From Clostridia bacterium (lineage in GTDB: Bacteria > Bacillota > Clostridia > Lachnospirales > Lachnospiraceae), in the NCBI GenBank assembly GCA_910574835.1, contig CAJTDE010000035.1, positions 1-45,117 on the forward strand: DNA of 45,117 nucleotides. The letters are read 5' to 3'. A program made the position numbers and the translations under genes. The stretch's first letter is position 1. The number at the start of each line of letters is the position of its first letter. Positions 7,518-16,799 of the stretch are shown here, piece by piece. The notes beneath the pieces are model-generated. The model did no database searches. It had not been told where the DNA came from and saw only the letters and a list, made by a program, of their open reading frames with translations.

Positions 7518-7544
7518 AATTGGGTAGATGTTATCTACCCAATT
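7518..7544. promoter_or_regulatory. Perfect 12-bp inverted repeat, putative operator
   Basis: AATTGGGTAGAT (7518-7529) and ATCTACCCAATT (7533-7544) flank GTT. A candidate -10 box, TATGAT, lies at 7509-7514, so the repeat would sit at the transcription start. The AlbA_2 protein gene begins 18 bp downstream with GGAGGTG. Autorepression by that protein is inferred. Confidence 0.7.
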
Positions 7545-7562
7545 TGACTTGGAGGTGCTTTC

Positions 7563-8918
7563 ATGGCAGAGAGTCAGAATATTGAATGGAAAGAATCATG
7601 GCGGGATGAATATCTCAAATGGATATGCGGTTTTGCCAATGCGCAGGGCGGAAAGATTTATATCGGTACAAATGATGATGGTACTGTCATTGGCATCCAA
7701 GACAGTAAGAAGCTCATGGAAGATATTCCCAATAAAGTAAGAGATATTCTGGGAATTATCATAGATGTGAATTTGTTATCTGAAGACGGAAAAGAATACA
7801 TTGAAATTTGTGTCAGTTCAAATACTTATCCTGTGAATTACAGGGGAGAGTATCATTATCGGAGCGGAAGCACAAAACAGTTGCTTAAAGGACAGGCATT
7901 GAATCAGTTCCTCTTAAAAAAGACTGGCATTACCTGGGATAGTGTTCCCATACAGGATGTTGCAGTAAGGGATTTGCGGAATGATAGTTTTGATATTTTT
8001 CGTGAACAGGCCGTTCTTAGCAAAAGAATGGACAAAAAAGATGTCGATTCTTCCAATGAGCAATTGCTGGATAGTTTAAATCTGCTTGACCATGGTATGT
8101 TCAAGCGGGCGGCGATTTTACTATTTCATCATAATCCGGAGAAATGGATACCAGGTTCTTATGTAAAAATTGGCTATTTTGAAACAGATTCAGAATTGCG
8201 GTACCAGGATGAAATACATGGGTCACTGATTTCACAGGCTGATAGAGTTGTGGATTTGATTTTTACCAAATACCTGAAAGCAGAAATCTCTTATCAGGGA
8301 GTTACAAGGGTAGAAACTTATCCTTTTCCAAAGGAGGCGATTAGAGAAGCCGTTTTTAATGCCATCGCCCACAAATTCTATGGAACTTTGATACCGATTC
8401 AAATCAGGGTATATGCGGATAAAATCATGATTGCAAACGATTGCGTGTTTCCTGATGATTGGACGGTTGATGATTTGATGGGAAGTCATCGTTCCAGACC
8501 ATATAATCCACTCATTGCGAATACTTTCTTTCGTGCAGGCTTTATCGAAGCATGGGGACGGGGAATTGAGAAAATTAAGGATAGCTGTGCGCAGGCCGGG
8601 AATCCTATGCCAGAGTATATGGTGAAAAAAGAGGATATTATGGTGACGTTTAAAAGTTTGATGACTGACACAACCCAAGATACTACCCAAGCTGTTACCC
8701 AAGGTACTACCCAAGTTGGTTTTCAAAATATTGAGAATTCGATTCCTATGCGGATTATAAAAGTTATCAAAGATAATCCAGCATTATCACAAAGCCAGAT
8801 TGCAGAAATGCTTGGTGAAAAACATGATACGATTAAATATCATATGCGGAAAATGCGTTTGTCTGGGGTGATCGAAAGAGAAGGAAGCAGTCAAAAGGGA
8901 AAGTGGATTATAAAATAA
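7563..8918 (+). CDS. AlbA_2 (Schlafen AAA_4-like) regulator at the head of the defence cargo
   Basis: The 451-aa protein has an AlbA_2 domain at about 1-120 (NIEWKESWRDEYLKWICGF, then ANAQGGKIYIGTNDDGTVIG) and a GHKL-like region at about 255-345 (KEAIREAVFNAIAHKFYG, AWGRGIEKIKDSC). A linker of repeated TTQ units follows (TTQDTTQAVTQGTTQV, about 370-385), then a winged helix (QSQIAEMLGEKHDTIKYHM) ending KGKWIIK. It is the same architecture as the protein at 4288 but not a recent copy. It is the first gene inside the element, co-directional with the helicase operon that starts 258 bp later, and has a palindromic operator, so it is a candidate regulator of the defence genes. Confidence 0.85.
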   Translation: MAESQNIEWKESWRDEYLKWICGFANAQGGKIYIGTNDDGTVIGIQDSKKLMEDIPNKVRDILGIIIDVNLLSEDGKEYIEICVSSNTYPVNYRGEYHYRSGSTKQLLKGQALNQFLLKKTGITWDSVPIQDVAVRDLRNDSFDIFREQAVLSKRMDKKDVDSSNEQLLDSLNLLDHGMFKRAAILLFHHNPEKWIPGSYVKIGYFETDSELRYQDEIHGSLISQADRVVDLIFTKYLKAEISYQGVTRVETYPFPKEAIREAVFNAIAHKFYGTLIPIQIRVYADKIMIANDCVFPDDWTVDDLMGSHRSRPYNPLIANTFFRAGFIEAWGRGIEKIKDSCAQAGNPMPEYMVKKEDIMVTFKSLMTDTTQDTTQAVTQGTTQVGFQNIENSIPMRIIKVIKDNPALSQSQIAEMLGEKHDTIKYHMRKMRLSGVIEREGSSQKGKWIIK

Positions 8919-8956
8919 AGTGTTGTTACCTTAATCAAGTGCTAATAGAACATTAA

Positions 8957-9220
8957 AAACTATATGAGTGGAATCGTACAAAACCGAAGGAGGAAAGTGA
9001 GATCAGTACAGCTTCACTGGCGAAGCTTGGCAAGAATGCCAATATCACGACAGATGTTTTGGTGAAGATCTCCAATGCTTTGGAATGCGATTTTTCTGAC
9101 ATCATGGAGATGGTTCCAGTAGAAGAAAAGGCTGATTTTTCCCCAAAAGCGCAAAAGATTGAAAGGATAAATTGTTATGGTAGATTACGCACCGGGGATG
9201 AGAACCATCATTCGAGATGA
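8957..9220 (+). pseudogene. XRE/Cro-type HTH regulator, 5'-truncated
   Basis: An open frame without a start reads STASLAKLGKNANITTDVLV then KISNALECDFSDIMEMV, the C-terminal two thirds of a small HTH_26/Cro-type repressor. The first helices are replaced by unrelated sequence (8957-9010). Its 3' end overlaps the SNF2 start by 44 bp in another frame. A relative of this gene probably once controlled the operon. Confidence 0.65.
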
Positions 9221-11999
9221 GGAATGGATGGTCAAGAAGGTCGAAAAGAACAACATGGGGAATAATGCCCTGTACTGTGTAGGTGTATCGCCTCTGGTAA
9301 AGGACAAAGAGGCAGTTTTTCTGACTGATCTGGAAGAGATTGCTGTGGTGGATCCAAAGGATGTAAAGCTTGTCATTGATGGGTCATCCTTTTTCCGAAG
9401 GACGCAGCTGTATCTGGAAAGTCAGTGGAGGCAGCAGATTCCAACAGATACGGATTTACATATCGGAGATAAGGCGGCTATGGACTTAATGCCTTATCAG
9501 CTTGAGCCTACTCAGATTTCGCTTCGCAGACCGCGGCAGCGCATCCTGATTGCAGATACTGTCGGCCTTGGTAAAACATTGGAAGCCGGTATCCTGATGA
9601 GCGAACTGATTGCCAGAGGAAAGGGCAGGCGGATTCTGGTCGTTACGGTCAAGAGTATGATGACACAGTTCCAGAAAGAAATGTGGAATCGCTTCACGAT
9701 ACCGTTGGTGCGTCTGGACTCAAAGAAGATTCATGATATAAGAGCAAAGCTACCATCAAATTATAATCCGTTCAGCTATTACGATAAGACAATCGTGTCT
9801 ATTGATACGCTGAAGAGAGATATCGAATATAGAACGCACTTGGAGAAGGCGTACTGGGATATCATTGTAATTGATGAGGCTCAGAATGTTGCAGAGCGTG
9901 GCAATCATCAGGCACAGCGATCAAGATTAGCCAAACTGCTTGCAGATCGTTCAGATACTATGATTATGCTTTCAGCGACTCCTCATGATGGACGTGCCAA
10001 GAGTTTTGCATCATTGATGAATATGCTGGATCCTACAGCTATAGCGAATCCGGATGATTACACCAAGGATGATATCAAAGGCTTGTGTGTGCGTCGTTTC
10101 AAAAAGGACGTGAAGGATCAGGTCAGCGGTTCGTTCCTAGAAAGAAGAATTGAATTACAGCGTTGCAAAGCTTCGGGCAAGGAAGAAATTGCTTTTGATA
10201 TCTTCGCTGAGATGCAGCTGCAGATGGACTTGAGCAAAACCAAGGCTCAGGGACGACTTTTTAAAACCAGTCTGGAAAAGTCGCTCTTTTCCAGTCCGGC
10301 AGCATGCATTAAGAGTATTGATGCAAGACTTAACAAACTTCGTAAGAAGTATACAGATAATGAAATCAAGGACATCCGTGCGCTGGAAGAACTGAAGAGG
10401 GCATTGGAGAATATTACTCCTGCTGATTTTTCGAGATATCAGCAGCTCCTTTCTCTGTTGAAAGATAAAGAATACGGTTGGACCGGAGCGACAGATGATC
10501 GTGTGGTTATCTTTACAGAGCGAATAGAAACCATGAAATATCTGGCTGCAAGACTTCGGGAGGATCTGAAGCTGCCAGCAAATGCAATCCAGGAGATTTC
10601 CGGGGCGATGAGTGATGCGGAGCAGCAGACGATCGTTGAGAATTTTGGACGTGAGGAAGCTCCGGTTAGAGTACTTGTTGCATCTGATGTCGCATCAGAG
10701 GGGCTTAACCTGCATTATCTCAGTCACAGGATGATTCATTTTGATATCCCGTGGTCGCTTATGGTGTTCCAGCAGAGAAACGGACGTATCGACCGTTATG
10801 GCCAGCAGAAACGTCCGGATATCCGCTATATGATGATTGAAAGTGATAATTCACAGATTAAAGGTGATATGAGGATTATTGAGATTCTGATTACCAAGGA
10901 AGAGCAAGCACTGAAGAATATTGGAGATCCGGCATTATTGCTTGGCAAGTTTTCTATTGAGGATGAAGAGCTGGTGGTTTCCGACGCTATCGAGAACGGA
11001 TCGGATGCGGATGCATTTTCAGAGACTCTGGATAGTGGGGAGGCGGAATTTGATCCGTTTGAGGCGTTGATGGCGGCCTCTGCCGATACAAGTGAGCCGA
11101 CAAAAGTAAAAAATGATGAAACACTGTTTTCGGATGCCGATTACTTATATCTGGCTATGAGTTATCTGAATCAGTCTGAAAGTCATCCGGTAGAAAAGCT
11201 TCAGTCTGTATCCGGACTGGAGGTTACCGTGACACCGGATATGAGAAAGCGTCTTACAGCGCTTCTTCCAGATGAAGCTATGCCTCAGGGTGATTATTTA
11301 AGGTTGTCTGATGATAAAGAATTCTGTATGGGAGAAATGAAAAGAAGCATGCAGAATAATATGGCTGAGACAGCTTGGCCAAAGGTTCAGTATCTTTGGA
11401 AGCAGCATCCATTATTTACCTGGGTAAATGATAAGGGTGGGCTGTTGTATGGACGTGGAGAAGCTCCGTTTGTTGGCATTCCGGATAAGATGAAACCGGA
11501 AGAGACCATTTTCATCGTTACGGGAAGCATTCCTAACAAGCGTTCCACTCCGCTGGTAGATGAATGGTTTGGGCTCCAATATGAGAATGGCAAATTTGTA
11601 AAGAGCCTGAGCATGAACGAACTGCTTGCGCATACCGGATTCCGAAGCACAAAAATCCCGAACAGCGCAAGCCTAACAGAGGCTGATGTGACTGCAGCAG
11701 AAGGATTACTGCCGGATGCTGTTGAACATGCAAAGGAATACCTGGATGGGTACTATCAGAGCTATCAAAGCCATATCAATCCGCTCTTGGACAAAGAATT
11801 AGACAAGCTGGCTGAACTGGAGACACGTCATAAATACTATCAGCTGTCCTTGTTTGAAAGTGAAAGAAAGAAAAGCGAGCAGGAACGTATGGTAGATGAA
11901 CTGTTTGATAAGTTTACAACTTGGGTTACAGACACCATGTCGATACAGAATAATCCCTATATTCGGATTATGGCGGTAATAAAGGGGGTAACAAGATGA
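9177..11999 (+). CDS. SNF2/RapA-like helicase (DrmD-like)
   Basis: This 940-aa superfamily 2 ATPase translocates on DNA. Motif I DTVGLGKT lies at about 126-133, motif II IDEAQN (DEAQ variant of DEAH) at about 231-236, and motif III LSATPHDGR at about 262-270. The helicase C-terminal motifs V/VI (LVASDVASEGLNLHYLSHRM, then QQRNGRIDRYGQ) lie at about 500-543. A 350-residue C-terminal region without recognised domain follows. Length and domain order fit DrmD of class 1 DISARM and HepA-type defence helicases. The start at 9177 follows GAAAGGAT. It overlaps the methyltransferase by ATGA, so the two are translationally coupled. The antiphage role is inferred from context. Confidence 0.88.
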   Translation: MVDYAPGMRTIIRDEEWMVKKVEKNNMGNNALYCVGVSPLVKDKEAVFLTDLEEIAVVDPKDVKLVIDGSSFFRRTQLYLESQWRQQIPTDTDLHIGDKAAMDLMPYQLEPTQISLRRPRQRILIADTVGLGKTLEAGILMSELIARGKGRRILVVTVKSMMTQFQKEMWNRFTIPLVRLDSKKIHDIRAKLPSNYNPFSYYDKTIVSIDTLKRDIEYRTHLEKAYWDIIVIDEAQNVAERGNHQAQRSRLAKLLADRSDTMIMLSATPHDGRAKSFASLMNMLDPTAIANPDDYTKDDIKGLCVRRFKKDVKDQVSGSFLERRIELQRCKASGKEEIAFDIFAEMQLQMDLSKTKAQGRLFKTSLEKSLFSSPAACIKSIDARLNKLRKKYTDNEIKDIRALEELKRALENITPADFSRYQQLLSLLKDKEYGWTGATDDRVVIFTERIETMKYLAARLREDLKLPANAIQEISGAMSDAEQQTIVENFGREEAPVRVLVASDVASEGLNLHYLSHRMIHFDIPWSLMVFQQRNGRIDRYGQQKRPDIRYMMIESDNSQIKGDMRIIEILITKEEQALKNIGDPALLLGKFSIEDEELVVSDAIENGSDADAFSETLDSGEAEFDPFEALMAASADTSEPTKVKNDETLFSDADYLYLAMSYLNQSESHPVEKLQSVSGLEVTVTPDMRKRLTALLPDEAMPQGDYLRLSDDKEFCMGEMKRSMQNNMAETAWPKVQYLWKQHPLFTWVNDKGGLLYGRGEAPFVGIPDKMKPEETIFIVTGSIPNKRSTPLVDEWFGLQYENGKFVKSLSMNELLAHTGFRSTKIPNSASLTEADVTAAEGLLPDAVEHAKEYLDGYYQSYQSHINPLLDKELDKLAELETRHKYYQLSLFESERKKSEQERMVDELFDKFTTWVTDTMSIQNNPYIRIMAVIKGVTR

Positions 12000-14900
12000 G
12001 CATGGATTTAACCGGAATTACCAACCAAAACGAATATTACACAAATCATTATTTCTCATCAATCTTTGAAGAGAATGCTTCTGAGACGATCTCTGCATGG
12101 AGAGCAGAGGCGAAGGAGAGTGAAGAGATCAGGATACCATGGGCGCTCCTGCGCGATGTGGCGCGGCAGTATTACCCGGCTCATGATCGTTTCCTTCGTT
12201 CCAAGTTCAATACCCAGACTCTGGTTAATATTCGCTCGCTTGCTGATATGTACTTAAGAGCTCTGGGATATCCGGAAGCGAAGCCGGAATGGATAGAGAT
12301 TGATGATACGCTTAAGGCACCGGTATACCTGGAACTTATCAAGGCGAATGGAGCACCGGCCTTATGGATTCTGCTTGCAACCTCTAATGATAAAGAAGCT
12401 GCCATTCTGGACAAGTTTTGTTTTGCTGCAGATGAAGTAGCAGAAGAAGGGCTGTATTCAGTACCGGCCAATATTCTTACCGATATTCCGAATGAGGATC
12501 TCATTACAAAGATCCTGTTTGGTCAGGCAGAGCCTCCACGCTTTATTCTGTTGATTGACATGAACCAGATTGCGCTCATCGACCGAAATAAGTGGAATGA
12601 GAAGAGATATCTGCAATTTGAACTTGAGGATATATTCAGTCGTCACGAAGAATCCACACTGCAGGCGATGGCAGTTCTTCTGCATAGAAATAGTTTGTGC
12701 CCTGAAGACGGAACAGCACTCCTGGACGAACTGGATGCTAATTCTCAGAAGCATGCTGCAGGGGTATCACAGGATCTGAAGTATGCACTCCGTGAAAGCA
12801 TAGAGATTCTTGGAAACGAAGTACTTTACGATATGGTTACTCATCGGGGGAGGAATCTGGAAACAGATCCGGTAGATGCCGGCAACCTGACCTTAGAATG
12901 CCTGCGGTATATGTACCGTATGCTTTTTGTGCTCTTTATTGAGGCAAGACCGGAACTTGGGTATGCACCGATCCAGAATCTGACATATAAGTCTGGATAC
13001 TCCTTGGATAATCTTCGAGACATTGCTGATGATATCCGAGATGACGTGACTGAGGTTGGAGATGGGTATTTCCTTCATGAGACACTTTCCAAACTGTACA
13101 ACCTGATTTACAGCGGATATCCGGAGACTGAGGAAGATCTGTTGAAGTATTCTCAGGAAGAGAGCCTGCACGATATGTTCGTAATTGCACCACTTAAGGC
13201 ACACATCTTTGATCCTGATTATACAAAGATGATTACAAAGTCGAAGCTTCGCAATTCCTGCATGCTTCGGATTATAGACCTTATGAGCCTTACACGTGAG
13301 ACTGGGCGGCGGAATGACAGGCGTGGGCGTATTTCTTATGCGAATCTGGGAATCAACCAGATGGGATCCGTGTATGAGGCCCTGCTTTCTTATCGTGGAT
13401 TTATCGCTGAGACAACGCTCTTTGAAGTAAAGCGTGCCGGAGACAGCTTTAATGAATTGGACGTTGGTTACTTCGTTACCGAAGATGAGTTGGATGAGTA
13501 TACCGAAGATGAGCGTGTTCGCTATGAGAAGAATGATCCGGATGGAAAGTATAAGAAGGGTCAGCTCCGCAAATACGAGAAAGGGACTTTTGTATATCGT
13601 CTGGCTGGCAGAGAAAGAGAAAAATCTGCCTCTTATTACACGCCGGAAGTCCTGACGAAGTGCCTGGTTAAGTATGCTTTGAAAGAACTGCTGGAAGGAA
13701 AGACCGCAGATGAGATTCTTCATTTGACCATCTGCGAGCCGGCAATGGGATCCGCAGCATTCTTGAATGAGGCCATCACGCAGCTTGCGGAAGCGTATCT
13801 GGATAAAAAACAGAAAGAGCGCGGGGAGATGATCCCTGCAAATGATCGGTTGAAAGAACTGCAGAAGGTCAAGATGTATATGGCAGACAGGAATGTTTAT
13901 GGCATTGACCTGAATCCTGTTGCCGTAGAACTGGCCGAAGTATCACTCTGGCTGAATACGATCTATGAAGGCGGCTTTGTGCCGTGGTTTGGTACGCAGC
14001 TGATTAATGGCAATTCGCTGATAGGAGCAAGAAGACAAGTGTACCGTGTGGAAGCCCTCAGCACTACATCAAAAGGGCTTCGTTGGTATGAGAATGCGCC
14101 TGACAGAGTGCCACTTGGAACAAAGCGTATGACGCGAAAGCAGGTATATCATTTTCTGCTGGGTGACCCTGGCATGTGTAGCTATTCTGATAAAGTCATC
14201 AAATCGCTGGAGCCGGATAAAATCAAGACAATGGCAAAGTGGAGTAAGAAGTTTACTGAGCCTTACAACAATGATGATCTGGTGACGCTGCTTCGCTTGT
14301 CTACGGCAATTGATGAACTGTGGGAGGCTCAGATTAATCTCAGAAAGGAAGTGGAAGCTAAAACACAGGACTCTCTGTCTATTTATGGATATGAGGATGA
14401 TGTTACGGATTCTCACACAACCATCAGGCAGAAGGATCAGATTCTGAGTGAACTGTACAAATCTGAACACATGAGAAATGCAGGTCCATATGCAAGATTA
14501 AAGTTTGCTATGGATTATTGGTGCGCACTTTGGTTCTGGCCGATTGATAAGGCAGATTTGTTGCCGAGCAGAAGTGAATTCCTCTTTGACATGTCTTTGA
14601 TACTGGAAGGCACAATGGCATCTGTGAATGTCAGCAGAGAGACCAAAGGCGGACAGATGTCTTTATTCCCTACAGAAATGGAACAGATAGCACTGGATAT
14701 AGTTGCCACATATGGCTCTGGATCTGTGGTGGATATTCCACGCTTGCGTAAAGAAAACCCGCGACTCAATCTTGCATACGAGATTGCAGAGCAGAATCAC
14801 TTTATGCACTGGGAGTTGGAATTTGTAGATCTATTTGCTGAAAGAGGTGGATTTGATTTAGTAATCGGGAATCCGCCTTGGATCAAAGTGAAGTGGGGAG

Positions 14901-16774
14901 AATTTGATGTCCTTTCAGAAAAAAATCCTCGGTTTGCAATTAAAAAGTTAAATGCTGCCCAAGTTAAGGAGCTTCGGGCAGTAGCTTTAAAGAATTCTAC
15001 GGAACAAGAAGATTATGAGTCGGAATACGTTTCCGCAGCAGGTCAACTTAATTATTATAACTGCGAGGTTAATTATCCTCTTTTACGTGGCCAACAAACC
15101 AATCTGTATAAATGTATTCTCCCACAAGCTTGGTATATAGCAAATGCAAATGGTGTTTCAGCGTTTATTCATCCCGATGGGGTTTATGATGATCCTAATG
15201 GTGGATTATTAAGAAAAGTATTGTATCCAAAGCTAAGAAAGAGATTTCAATTCGTAAATGAAAAACTACTCTTTACGGAGATAAGTGATACAAGTATCTA
15301 TGGGCTGAATATATACTCAAACGCATCAACGAAATCGTTTGACATGGTCTCGCATTGCTATTATCCAAGCACAATCGACGAATCATATGAAGGAGCACAT
15401 CAAAGTGAACCTATTCCAGAAATGAAAGATGCGAATGGAAATTGGAATGTTTCTGGACATCCTCGTCGAGTAGTAAAAATAGGGAAGGATGAGCTAGCAA
15501 GTATAGCGAAAGTATATGATGATCCTGAAACTCCACAGTCTACAAGATTACCAGTAATCTATGCAGTAGATTTATTAGGCGTGATTGAACGATACGCAGA
15601 GCAGACAGTTAAAATTGCTGATTATATTGGGAAAACTGATGTATACATGACACAATTACTGGATGAGACCGCATCACAGAGTAATCATGTAATTTCTGAA
15701 GGCTCACATTTCCCAGAGGATGATTATGACTTTGTATATTGTGGCCCATATATTTCAATCTCGAATCCTTTGTTTAAAACGCCTCGAAGAGTATGTAAGG
15801 AGAAGGCTGACTATGACAAAGTCGATTTACAAATGATCAGTAGTGGTTACATTCAGCGTTCTAAGTACGCGATTGAAGAAACTATGATGGATTATTTGTC
15901 GGCTTCGCCTAGAACTGAAAAGAATACTCGATATATTGATACTTATCGGATTGCGGCAAGAAAAATGTTAGGTTTGAACCAAGAGAGAACACTAATGTCA
16001 GCGATCATTCCGCCAAAAACATCTCATATCAATGGTATCTATGGAATGTACTTGGAAGATGGAAATTTGCTTATGTTTATACAGGGACTGATGTCATCGT
16101 TGCCGTATGATTATCTTATTAGATCTTTGGGGAAAAGTAATTTTCTCGATGACACAGCATACAAGATTCCAGTAATTGAAACAAATAGAAGAGGAGCCAT
16201 AGTATTAAGAGCATTAATGTTGAATTGTGTCTCAGAGAGATATCAAGATTTATGGGGAAAATGCTGGGACCAGTCGTTTTGCTTAGATAGTTGGTCAAAT
16301 GAAGATGACAAATTATCAAGAGGAATCTTTAAATCATTATCATCGGTGTGGAGTAGTTCCTCTTTTCTGAAATCTGATTATGAGAGAAGATGGGCGTTGA
16401 TTGAGACAGATGTATTGGTCGCACAGTCACTTGGAATGGATTTAAAACAACTGCTTACAGTTTATAGAACTCAATTTCCAGTGTTAAAAAAGTATGAAGA
16501 AGATACTTGGTATGACCATAACGGACGTATTGTATTTACAAATAATCGCAGCTTAACTGGAGTTGGGTTTGATCGAAATGAATGGGAAAATAGCATAAAG
16601 GATGCTCCTGCAGGTAAGAGATTCTGCCGTACCATTACCGATGATACTATGCCTGGAGGACCAGTTGAAAGAACTATAGAGTATGTTGCTCCGTTCGACC
16701 GTTGTGATCGAGAGCAGGATTACGAAATTGCATGGAAGTTCTTTGAAGAGAAATATAAAGACTCTGTGCAGTAA
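11996..16774 (+). CDS. Large N6-adenine DNA methyltransferase (Eco57I/DrmMI/PglX-like)
   Basis: This 1592-aa protein should modify host DNA using S-adenosylmethionine. Motif I CEPAMGSAAFL is at about 579 (family form DPACGSGxFL) followed by YGIDLNPVAVELAEVSLWLN (about 633), and motif IV GNPPWIKV is at about 956. The 320-residue insertion between motif I and NPPW is long. The N-terminal 550 residues (with FILLIDMNQIALIDRNKWN) resemble the N-terminal region of Eco57I/PglX-type enzymes, with no nuclease motif that I can identify. Codons from about 14820 to 16560 are visibly more AT-rich than either side, which fits an exchanged target-recognition domain. It overlaps the SNF2 gene and precedes the DUF1998 helicase by 25 bp. 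Confidence 0.87.
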   Translation: MSMDLTGITNQNEYYTNHYFSSIFEENASETISAWRAEAKESEEIRIPWALLRDVARQYYPAHDRFLRSKFNTQTLVNIRSLADMYLRALGYPEAKPEWIEIDDTLKAPVYLELIKANGAPALWILLATSNDKEAAILDKFCFAADEVAEEGLYSVPANILTDIPNEDLITKILFGQAEPPRFILLIDMNQIALIDRNKWNEKRYLQFELEDIFSRHEESTLQAMAVLLHRNSLCPEDGTALLDELDANSQKHAAGVSQDLKYALRESIEILGNEVLYDMVTHRGRNLETDPVDAGNLTLECLRYMYRMLFVLFIEARPELGYAPIQNLTYKSGYSLDNLRDIADDIRDDVTEVGDGYFLHETLSKLYNLIYSGYPETEEDLLKYSQEESLHDMFVIAPLKAHIFDPDYTKMITKSKLRNSCMLRIIDLMSLTRETGRRNDRRGRISYANLGINQMGSVYEALLSYRGFIAETTLFEVKRAGDSFNELDVGYFVTEDELDEYTEDERVRYEKNDPDGKYKKGQLRKYEKGTFVYRLAGREREKSASYYTPEVLTKCLVKYALKELLEGKTADEILHLTICEPAMGSAAFLNEAITQLAEAYLDKKQKERGEMIPANDRLKELQKVKMYMADRNVYGIDLNPVAVELAEVSLWLNTIYEGGFVPWFGTQLINGNSLIGARRQVYRVEALSTTSKGLRWYENAPDRVPLGTKRMTRKQVYHFLLGDPGMCSYSDKVIKSLEPDKIKTMAKWSKKFTEPYNNDDLVTLLRLSTAIDELWEAQINLRKEVEAKTQDSLSIYGYEDDVTDSHTTIRQKDQILSELYKSEHMRNAGPYARLKFAMDYWCALWFWPIDKADLLPSRSEFLFDMSLILEGTMASVNVSRETKGGQMSLFPTEMEQIALDIVATYGSGSVVDIPRLRKENPRLNLAYEIAEQNHFMHWELEFVDLFAERGGFDLVIGNPPWIKVKWGEFDVLSEKNPRFAIKKLNAAQVKELRAVALKNSTEQEDYESEYVSAAGQLNYYNCEVNYPLLRGQQTNLYKCILPQAWYIANANGVSAFIHPDGVYDDPNGGLLRKVLYPKLRKRFQFVNEKLLFTEISDTSIYGLNIYSNASTKSFDMVSHCYYPSTIDESYEGAHQSEPIPEMKDANGNWNVSGHPRRVVKIGKDELASIAKVYDDPETPQSTRLPVIYAVDLLGVIERYAEQTVKIADYIGKTDVYMTQLLDETASQSNHVISEGSHFPEDDYDFVYCGPYISISNPLFKTPRRVCKEKADYDKVDLQMISSGYIQRSKYAIEETMMDYLSASPRTEKNTRYIDTYRIAARKMLGLNQERTLMSAIIPPKTSHINGIYGMYLEDGNLLMFIQGLMSSLPYDYLIRSLGKSNFLDDTAYKIPVIETNRRGAIVLRALMLNCVSERYQDLWGKCWDQSFCLDSWSNEDDKLSRGIFKSLSSVWSSSSFLKSDYERRWALIETDVLVAQSLGMDLKQLLTVYRTQFPVLKKYEEDTWYDHNGRIVFTNNRSLTGVGFDRNEWENSIKDAPAGKRFCRTITDDTMPGGPVERTIEYVAPFDRCDREQDYEIAWKFFEEKYKDSVQ

Positions 16775-16799
16775 TACATGATGAAGGAGGCTATGCAGT

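Noticed and set aside
8668-8716. Short repeats (ACTACCCAAG-like) in the AlbA_2 gene, considered a phase-variation tract
   Set aside because: The units are degenerate and keep codon phase, encoding a TTQ-rich linker common in this family; slippage is unlikely.
12893-13723. Minus-strand 276-codon frame within the methyltransferase gene
   Set aside because: It is antisense to a region with clear methyltransferase motifs nearby; no start signal.
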